This document shows positions 24,903-30,252 of a stretch of DNA of 30,252 nucleotides, piece by piece. A model generated the notes under the pieces. The model did not search any database and was not told where the DNA came from. It saw only the letters and a program-made list of their open reading frames with translations. Both the position numbers and the translations under genes were made by a program. The DNA is from an uncultured Oscillospiraceae bacterium (GTDB lineage: Bacteria > Bacillota > Clostridia > Oscillospirales > Ruminococcaceae): assembly GCA_934465295.1 (NCBI GenBank), contig CAKSKU010000023.1, positions 1 through 30,252 on the forward strand, written 5' to 3'. Position 1 is the stretch's first letter. Every line of letters begins with the position of its first letter.

Positions 24903-25787
24903 TTATTCGGGCTTTGCGGTGTTGAATTTGAACACGTCCGCAACCTCGGAAATGGTCACATAAGCGGTCGGGTCGCAGTTCTGGACGATGGTTCTCATTC
25001 GTGTTATCTGGAAGCGGTTTACAACGATATAAAGCACGGTCTTGGGCAATTTTGAGTAGTAGCCCTGTGCGCCGATGAGCGTTATTCCGCAGCCGAATTC
25101 CTCGGAGAGAGCCTTGCTGACCTCCTCGGCTTTATCCGTGATGACGAATGCCGATTTTGAGCGGTCGATACCTTCAACGATGAAGTCAACGGCTTTGAGT
25201 GCGGCTGTATATGCAACGACCGAGTAGAGCGGCAGTATCCAGCTTTTGAGGATAATTCCGCAGATTATGTACAGAATGACATTATATCCCATAACGAAGG
25301 TGCCTACCGTGATGCCAATTCTTTTTGCGAAGATGACAGCCATTATCTCGATACCGTCCATAGCTCCGCCGAATCGTATCGCAAGACCGCTGCCGATGCC
25401 CGAGATAAGTCCGCCGAAAAGCGAGCAGAGGAGCAGGTCAGAGCCTGCGAGCGGCGAGACAAAGCTCACATCAATGGGGAGAATGTCCGTTATGAGCCAT
25501 GCGGAAAGCGAGTAGATCGTAACGGCATAGATCGCAGACGCAGTGAAAGCGATGCCCTGCTTTTTTACGCCGTAGAGAAAAAGCGGGATATTGAGAACGA
25601 GCAGGAAAAACGAGAGCGAAAGCGGTGTTATGCTTGAAAGGAGTATAGATGTGCCCGAAATACCGCTGTCGTAGAGGTTGACGGGGGCAAGGAACATAGT
25701 TATTCCGATGGCGTTTATAATTCCTGCGGCGGTCAGACCGAGAAACCTTTTTAAGCCGATTTTTTTCAGTTCGTTCAGCAGCTGCAT
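24903..25787 (-). CDS. YitT-family membrane protein with C-terminal DUF2179 domain
   Basis: 294 residues. The N-terminal half (~10-195) has about five to six membrane helices with features of the YitT family: GIINAIGITMFLAPVNLYDSG, GSGLAIRFGGAMDGIEI and AVIFAKRIGITVG. The C-terminal DUF2179 domain (~205-290, SAFVITDKAEEVSKALSEEF to YVTISEVADVF) is a cytoplasmic regulatory-type domain. The biochemical function of the family is not established. GGAGG is well placed before the ATG and the promoter is at 25818-25846. It is a single-gene transcript convergent with the fructose operon. Confidence 0.92.
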   Translation of the reverse strand: MQLLNELKKIGLKRFLGLTAAGIINAIGITMFLAPVNLYDSGISGTSILLSSITPLSLSFFLLVLNIPLFLYGVKKQGIAFTASAIYAVTIYSLSAWLITDILPIDVSFVSPLAGSDLLLCSLFGGLISGIGSGLAIRFGGAMDGIEIMAVIFAKRIGITVGTFVMGYNVILYIICGIILKSWILPLYSVVAYTAALKAVDFIVEGIDRSKSAFVITDKAEEVSKALSEEFGCGITLIGAQGYYSKLPKTVLYIVVNRFQITRMRTIVQNCDPTAYVTISEVADVFKFNTAKPE

Positions 25788-25817
25788 ATTAATTCCTCCA
25801 ATTAAAAATTTATAATA

Positions 25818-25846
25818 ATTATATCATATTTTTAGCGAAACTTCAA
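25818..25846 (-). promoter_or_regulatory. Sigma-A promoter of the YitT gene
   Basis: On the minus strand: TTGAAG (25846-25841), 17-bp spacer, TATAAT (25823-25818), with extended -10 TGA. Confidence 0.65.
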
Positions 25847-25900
25847 TACGTCAAAGCGAATTTGTGAAAAAAATATCGCACTTAAAATCGTTCCGTCTGC

Positions 25901-25929
25901 TTGACATTATTATTCACAAATGGTATAAT
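25901..25929 (+). promoter_or_regulatory. Full-consensus sigma-A promoter upstream of the Big_2/CAP pseudogene
   Basis: TTGACA (25901-25906), 17-bp spacer, TATAAT (25924-25929), extended -10 TGG. It is the only promoter in the window with both hexamers perfect. A 6-bp hairpin (GCACCG 25956-25961, CGGTGC 25968-25973) lies in its leader. Confidence 0.8.
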
Positions 25930-25999
25930 AAACGGTAATAAAGAAATGTTGAAAAGCACCGAAAAAGCGGTGCAAAATCTGATATGTGGGGGCAGGATA

Positions 26000-26602
26000 T
26001 TGAAAAAATTCATCAAAATGTTCAGTCCGCTTATGTTTGCACTTATGATAGCTGTTTCGGCAGTGATAATACCGTCATCGGCAGCTTCGGTCAAGCTCAA
26101 TAAGAATTCGGTAACGCTTATCACGGGCAGTTCGACGATGCTCAAGGCAGTACCGTAAAATGGTTCTCAGCGGCGAGCTTCAAGGGTTCAAAATGGGGAC
26201 GAAAATATCATCAAGCTGAAAATAACGGGCGTCGGCGCAGGCGAGACTACTGCAAAGGTATACTCCGCAAAATATTCTAAATCGTTGTATGATTACATCG
26301 GCGTATATGTTGAAGGCACAAGTACAAATGTAAATGACGATGAATTTACAGATGGTGAAATAAGCGACGACAGCGGCAGCACTGAGAATGGTATGAGCTA
26401 TGCCGAAGAGGTGCTTTACTACTGCAATATCAAGCGTGAAAAGGCAGGAGTTTCTCCGTTTGTGCTTGATGAAACGCTCTGCTCCGCAGCAGAAGTAAGA
26501 GCAGGTGAGATCGTCAGCACGTTCAGCCACGCACGTCCCGACGGAAGAAAATGCTTTACGGCATCGGAAAAACGGGTGCAGATGTTTGTATATGCAGAGT
26601 AA
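26000..26602 (+). pseudogene. Decayed Big_2/CAP-domain secreted protein
   Basis: It starts with TTG at 26000 after GGGGGCAGG, reading a signal peptide (MKKFIKMFSPLMFALMIAV...SSAAS) and a Big_2 start (VKLNKNSVTLITGSS), nearly the same as the intact gene at 28276. A TAA at 26156-26158 stops it. Compared with the intact paralogue, about 75 residues are missing here. A short stretch (~26149-26195) continues the homology in another frame (STVKWFSAASFKGS); the original frame then resumes (NGDENIIKLKITGVGAG...). A CAP/SCP domain follows (SYAEEVLYYCNIKREKAGV, then FSHARPDGR) but ends after half its usual length at 26602, exactly where the MITE at 26603 begins. The promoter is intact, so RNA may still be made. 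Confidence 0.85.
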
Positions 26603-26719
26603 TACTAAACACCAATAAAATGAAGGAAAAAATCTGCACCGAAATCGAATATAAACCTGTTTTCAACAGCTGCAAGATTGTCGGCTTGATTTTTTCTGAA
26701 TTTTAAATGATGTTTTGTA
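26603..26719. mobile_element. MITE-like element, copy 2 (117 bp with TA flanks)
   Basis: It has the same family as 13945-14042 but opposite orientation and is about 19 bp longer in the middle. The left TIR is CTAAACACCA; the right TIR has diverged to TGATGTTTTG. The internal GATTGTCGGCTTGATTTTTT stretch is shared exactly. It abuts the stop of the CAP pseudogene and lies 28 bp before the next gene's start, so it could also affect that gene's promoter. Confidence 0.8.
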
Positions 26720-26747
26720 TAAAACTTAATGAACAGGAGGAAATTTT

Positions 26748-28157
26748 ATGAGAAAAGGTTTTTCAAGGACGTTTTTCAGCATATTTATGGCGCTGATAAT
26801 GGTGCTGTCGCTGGCTGTGATACCGTCATCGGCTGCAAAAGCTTCGCTGAATAAAAGCTCCGTCTCAATAGTGAAGGATCAGACCGTGACCCTCAGCGTG
26901 AGCGGAACAAGTAAAAAGGTGACATGGAAGTCCGATGACGCTTCGATAGCAGAGGTCTCCAAGAGGGGAAAGGTAACGGGCAAAAAGGTCGGAACAACGA
27001 CTGTCAGCGCTTCATTCGGGGAAAGCGTACTGAAATGCGAGGTGACTGTAAAGGCAGGCAGCATTTCCACAGACGCAAACAAGCTCTCCGTTGAGGTCGG
27101 CAAAACCGACACGATATCGGTAAAGGCAATGGGAATACATGATATTGCTGTAAAAAACTCCGATACCTCCGTTGCAAAGGCAGAGCTTTCGGGCAGCTTT
27201 AACGGCGACTATACAACTGTTACTGTCAAGGGCATAGCTGACGGAACAACAAAGCTGAAAATATATGCAAAGGGCTATGAAAAGAGCATATATAAATATG
27301 TTGAGATCAAGGTCGGCAAGGGAAAGCCCGTGCAAAAGGTCACTGTTTCGGGAATAACCGTTTCCGCCGATTCCGTTGAGGTAAATGAGAACCTCAGCAC
27401 AAAGGTGACGATAAAGGCTTCCTCCAAGATACTGAAAAAGCTTACGATCGTTTCTACGGCGGTTCACCGATTCGATGTTGAGACTAAGTTCAACTACGAC
27501 AAAGGCTCTGCCGAGGTAACGATCAACGGCAATGCCGAGGGCGATGGAAATCTCCGCATTTTTGACAAAAATGACGGGAAAACGGATATCTTTATCCCCG
27601 TAACGGTAACAAACAATACCTATGACGTTGTTGTATGGAACAGAGAGCCGAACAAGCGCACCTCGTCAGATGTGATCTATTCCATCACCAACGGCAGCAC
27701 AAAATACTATATCCTTGAGCCCAAGGACGGCGACATTGCGCATGCGGCAACGCTACTTTCTCAGAAAGCCGGAAAATACGAATACTGGACTGTCTATGAA
27801 AAGAGACCGAAAAAGATCGATCCGACCGATGTTATTCTTTCAAAGAACGAAAAATACAACGGCAAAAAGGTGACAAGATATCTCATCGTGGAAAAGGAAT
27901 ATGACGAAGCTTATACAAACTCCGCATTCGGACAGTATTTCGGCGTATATGACTATTATAAGGTATATGCGACAAAGCCTGCGGCTGCAAAGTACGGCGA
28001 CAACGGACTTATGTTTGAATGTGAGATAGGCGTTACTGGTAAAAAGGAAATGAGGTATGTCCTCACCGAAAGCAGCCTTGACGAGCTTAAGCTCGGTGAA
28101 GTCTGGAACGCCTATACGGAAAAATACAAAATAAAAACCTGGAAAAGAGTATGGTGA
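26748..28157 (+). CDS. Secreted Big_2 protein with C-terminal Tyr-rich repeats (469 residues)
   Basis: Start supported by AGGAGG 8 nt upstream. A signal peptide (MRKGFSRTFFSIFMALIMV...) is likely cut near SSAA (~29). A Big_2 Ig-like domain (~31-105: ASLNKSSVSIVKDQTVTLSV, WKSDDASIAEVSKRGKVTGKKVGTTTV) is followed by two further Ig-like domains (~105-190 and ~195-288). From ~289 there are about three copies of a repeat with paired Tyr motifs: YDVVVWNREP, YWTVYEKRP and YYKVYATKP, each followed by a DVI/NG/Y-IL-P stretch. No anchor, catalytic motif or SLH domain is visible. No promoter of its own is clear; the MITE end lies just upstream. It is a paralogue of the gene at 28276. Surface adhesion is a guess. 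Confidence 0.88.
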   Translation: MRKGFSRTFFSIFMALIMVLSLAVIPSSAAKASLNKSSVSIVKDQTVTLSVSGTSKKVTWKSDDASIAEVSKRGKVTGKKVGTTTVSASFGESVLKCEVTVKAGSISTDANKLSVEVGKTDTISVKAMGIHDIAVKNSDTSVAKAELSGSFNGDYTTVTVKGIADGTTKLKIYAKGYEKSIYKYVEIKVGKGKPVQKVTVSGITVSADSVEVNENLSTKVTIKASSKILKKLTIVSTAVHRFDVETKFNYDKGSAEVTINGNAEGDGNLRIFDKNDGKTDIFIPVTVTNNTYDVVVWNREPNKRTSSDVIYSITNGSTKYYILEPKDGDIAHAATLLSQKAGKYEYWTVYEKRPKKIDPTDVILSKNEKYNGKKVTRYLIVEKEYDEAYTNSAFGQYFGVYDYYKVYATKPAAAKYGDNGLMFECEIGVTGKKEMRYVLTESSLDELKLGEVWNAYTEKYKIKTWKRVW

Positions 28158-28198
28158 TAATGTTACCGTATTGTAATTTTATTGTATTTCCTTTTTAA

Positions 28199-28227
28199 TT
28201 GACTTTTATTATCTCCGATGGTAAAAT
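28199..28227 (+). promoter_or_regulatory. Sigma-A promoter of the 606-residue Big_2 gene
   Basis: TTGACT (28199-28204), 17-bp spacer, TAAAAT (28222-28227), extended -10 TGG. Its layout and bases around the -10 resemble the pseudogene promoter at 25901-25929, as expected of a duplicated gene unit. Confidence 0.7.
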
Positions 28228-28275
28228 AGACTTAAAGTAAGATCCCACAATAAAACAACACAGGAGGTATGGATC

Positions 28276-30096
28276 ATGAGTAAAAACTTTTTTAAATCAT
28301 TCCTTAGCACTCTCCTTGCTCTTATGATGATCGTTACGGTCGCAGTTGTTCCTGCGTCCGCAGCATCGGTAAAGCTCAATAAGTCGTCGATATCGCTCAC
28401 AAAGGGCTATTCGACAACACTTTCCGTAAGCGGTACAACAAGCAAGGTCACATGGACAACGGGCAATAAGAACGTTGCCACCGTTTCAAGCAAGGGTAAG
28501 GTAGTCGGCAAAAAGGTCGGCTCGACCTACATCTACGCAAAGGTGAATTCCTCTACGCTCAAATGCAAGGTAAAAGTCGTTGCAGGCAAGATCGCTGTCG
28601 GACAGAGCAGCGTTGAGCTTGAACCCGGCGATACAACAAAGGTGCGCATCAAGGCTCTCGGAACGCACAGCATCTCCGTAAGCTCCTCCGATAAATCGGT
28701 AGTAAAGGCTTCATGGTCGGGCGCAAAGTTCAGCGGAAACTACATCAACCTCACACTCAAGGCTGTGGGTGCAGGCTCTGCAAGAGTTAAGGTCTATGCA
28801 AAGAATTACCCCAATTCGGTTTATAAGTACATCGATGTTGACGTTATCGGCGAAGACGACGATGATGATGATATCATCGATGATGGAACAGGCGGCAATG
28901 ACAATACGACCGTAAGCGGAAATATCCAGTCAAGCGTTTCTTCCGTAAGCGTTGCAGAGGGCAGCTCGCAGTCGTTCACAGTCTATGCTTCCTCCGCAAG
29001 CGTTCTTTCCGGCCTTAAGGTCACTTCCTCAAGCGTATTCGGCTTCGGTGTAAGAACAACGACCGACACTTCAAGAAAGGCACTCGTTGTTACAGTTTAC
29101 GGTTACAGTTCGGAAACAGGCACTATCAAGGTCTACTCGACCACCGACAGCAGGCTTTCCGTTACTATCCCCGTTACCGTAACGGCAGATACACAGTATT
29201 ATAAGCTCCTCACAGTCAAGCCGACAACAAAGATACTCCAGACAGATACAGTCATTGCCTTCCAGAACGGAACAACAGCTTACTATATGCTTGTTCCTTA
29301 CGGATATGACCCTGCTTACGCAAACTCCGTTGCCGCAAAGGCACTTAACTCCTACAGCTACAACCTCGTTTACGATACAACTCCTCAGAAGAAGCTCGCA
29401 AACGATCAGGTAATTCCTAAGAATGTTGTATTCAACGGAACAACTCAGTCGAGATTTGTTCTCGCTCCTTACGGCTACGACAGCGCATTCGTTGACACGG
29501 TATTTGCAAAATATTCGGGCGTTTATGATTACTACACCGTTTATACAGAAAATCCGTCGACCCAGACTTTTGCTGACGAGATACTCTCCTGGACTATCTC
29601 CAAGACCAACGCAACAACAGGCAAGGTCGAAAACTCCGCAAGATATATGCTCGTTCCTTTCGGATATGACGAAACAAAGGCAAATGATATCAAGACAAAG
29701 GATATGAACACAAATGTCAGCACTGTTGCTTATACAGTTTACAGCACTATCCCAAGCGTAGATCCTATCAGCTATAAGGTCATCCAGTGGGTAAAGGGAA
29801 CAAATGAGAATCGTTATATGGCTGTTCCTTCCGTAGGCTGCAACTATGTAAAGAGAAATGATATCGTTCGCAAGGACGTTGGATATTTCAGCTACTATGT
29901 TGTATACTCCGACAAGCCGACGATCAAGAATTCCGATGTTGAGGCAATTTACCAGCTCACACTCCAGATCGACGGAGTGCCGACTGACGTGTATATCCTC
30001 TACAATCCAAAGGACACCGATTTCCAGACAAAGATCAACGCTGCTATCAGCGGTGCATCAGCATATATCGGTACTCCGCAGGGTTCTGTAAAGTAA
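28276..30096 (+). CDS. Secreted Big_2 protein with five C-terminal Tyr-rich repeats (606 residues)
   Basis: AGGAGGT is well placed before the ATG. A signal peptide (cut near ASAAS, ~30) precedes a Big_2 domain (~31-105) and a second Ig-like domain (~105-192). An Asp-rich linker (EDDDDDDIIDD, ~193-203), possibly calcium-binding, leads to a third Ig-like domain (~213-305). The last ~300 residues are five repeats of 55-65 residues: each opens with Y-x-x-VY-x-x-x-P, continues with a DxVI-like strand and NG turn, and has Y-(M/V)-L-(V/A)-P-(Y/F)-GYD followed by a helix. Codons are strongly biased (AAG, AAC, TTC, CTC), which with the promoter and ribosome site suggests high expression. No anchor is visible. 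Function unknown. Confidence 0.9.
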   Translation: MSKNFFKSFLSTLLALMMIVTVAVVPASAASVKLNKSSISLTKGYSTTLSVSGTTSKVTWTTGNKNVATVSSKGKVVGKKVGSTYIYAKVNSSTLKCKVKVVAGKIAVGQSSVELEPGDTTKVRIKALGTHSISVSSSDKSVVKASWSGAKFSGNYINLTLKAVGAGSARVKVYAKNYPNSVYKYIDVDVIGEDDDDDDIIDDGTGGNDNTTVSGNIQSSVSSVSVAEGSSQSFTVYASSASVLSGLKVTSSSVFGFGVRTTTDTSRKALVVTVYGYSSETGTIKVYSTTDSRLSVTIPVTVTADTQYYKLLTVKPTTKILQTDTVIAFQNGTTAYYMLVPYGYDPAYANSVAAKALNSYSYNLVYDTTPQKKLANDQVIPKNVVFNGTTQSRFVLAPYGYDSAFVDTVFAKYSGVYDYYTVYTENPSTQTFADEILSWTISKTNATTGKVENSARYMLVPFGYDETKANDIKTKDMNTNVSTVAYTVYSTIPSVDPISYKVIQWVKGTNENRYMAVPSVGCNYVKRNDIVRKDVGYFSYYVVYSDKPTIKNSDVEAIYQLTLQIDGVPTDVYILYNPKDTDFQTKINAAISGASAYIGTPQGSVK

Positions 30097-30107
30097 ACCT
30101 ATAAACG

Positions 30108-30141
30108 GGAGCGTTCCGAAAGGGACGCTCCTTTCTTTTTT
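30108..30141 (+). terminator. Intrinsic terminator after the 606-residue Big_2 gene
   Basis: 10-bp stem GGAGCGTTCC / GGGACGCTCC (one G-U pair) with a GAAA tetraloop, followed by TTTCTTTTTT. Confidence 0.93.
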
Positions 30142-30176
30142 GGAAAATGCACTATTTTTGTGAATTTTAAAAAAAT

Positions 30177-30247
30177 TGTTCAATTGTCAATGATAGGTGA
30201 CACTTTCTCACAAAAAAATATAATGCAGGAATTTTATTCGCAAAACG
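30177..30247 (-). repeat. Right arm of the 71-bp perfect inverted repeat
   Basis: Exact reverse complement of 1-71. Five more bases (30248-30252) follow it to the end of the window. It lies 36 bp past the last terminator's T run. Confidence 0.95.
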
Positions 30248-30252
30248 TTTCT

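Noticed and set aside
1..30252. Cellulosome or sortase-anchored surface system
   Set aside because: No dockerin, cohesin, LPXTG or SLH sequence was seen in any of the secreted proteins.
1..30252. The whole window as an active invertible or transposable element
   Set aside because: No recombinase, integrase or transposase gene lies between the 71-bp inverted repeats, and most of the content is housekeeping metabolism; an assembly break at a dispersed repeat is simpler.

Overview
The window looks like a piece of chromosome, possibly one whole assembly contig, from a gut Firmicute of the Ruminococcus / Oscillospiraceae type. The grounds are a GH5 cellulase-type enzyme on a very large secreted protein, Big_2 surface proteins, a class III (Firmicutes) fructose-1,6-bisphosphatase, a YitT-family membrane protein, classic sigma-A promoters (often with an extended -10) and strong AGGAGG ribosome sites. 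The genus is inferred from gene style and was not tested by a search.

Layout. (1) 1-13929 is an accessory surface region. It holds a 2141-residue secreted GH5 enzyme fused to a seven-repeat RCC1 propeller and four long beta-repeat modules, a poorly supported leftward gene that looks 5'-truncated, a zinc-ribbon/membrane/aromatic-acidic-tail protein preceded by a 10-codon coupled ORF, and a ~1600-residue secreted protein built from three ~185-residue repeats plus the same kind of beta modules. (2) 13945-16850 holds a MITE-like element, then a leftward group: PfkB sugar kinase (FrlD-like), a small unknown protein, an EamA transporter and a PAP2 phosphatase. (3) 17087-24887 is a rightward fructose operon: DeoR-type regulator, 1-phosphofructokinase, EIIABC, HPr, enzyme I and FBPase. 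Hairpins lie between ptsH/ptsI and ptsI/fbp, and a two-way terminator closes the unit. (4) 24903-25787 is a leftward YitT protein. (5) 25901-30141 holds three related Big_2 secreted proteins. The first is a decayed Big_2/CAP pseudogene cut off by a second MITE copy; the other two carry an unfamiliar C-terminal tyrosine-rich repeat.

How the genes fit together. The fructose operon encodes its own complete phosphorelay: PEP to EI, HPr, EIIA, EIIB and then fructose through EIIC. FruK makes fructose-1,6-bisphosphate, and Fbp can return part of it to fructose-6-phosphate. The HPr has alanine where the HPr-kinase serine normally lies. The large secreted proteins probably act on or attach to plant polysaccharide or the cell surface, but no dockerin, sortase signal or C-terminal membrane anchor was seen.

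The window begins and ends with a perfect 71-bp inverted repeat (1-71 and 30177-30247). This could be a dispersed repeat at which assembly stopped, or a real inverted pair enclosing 30 kb. No rRNA, tRNA, CRISPR array or transposase gene was recognised.
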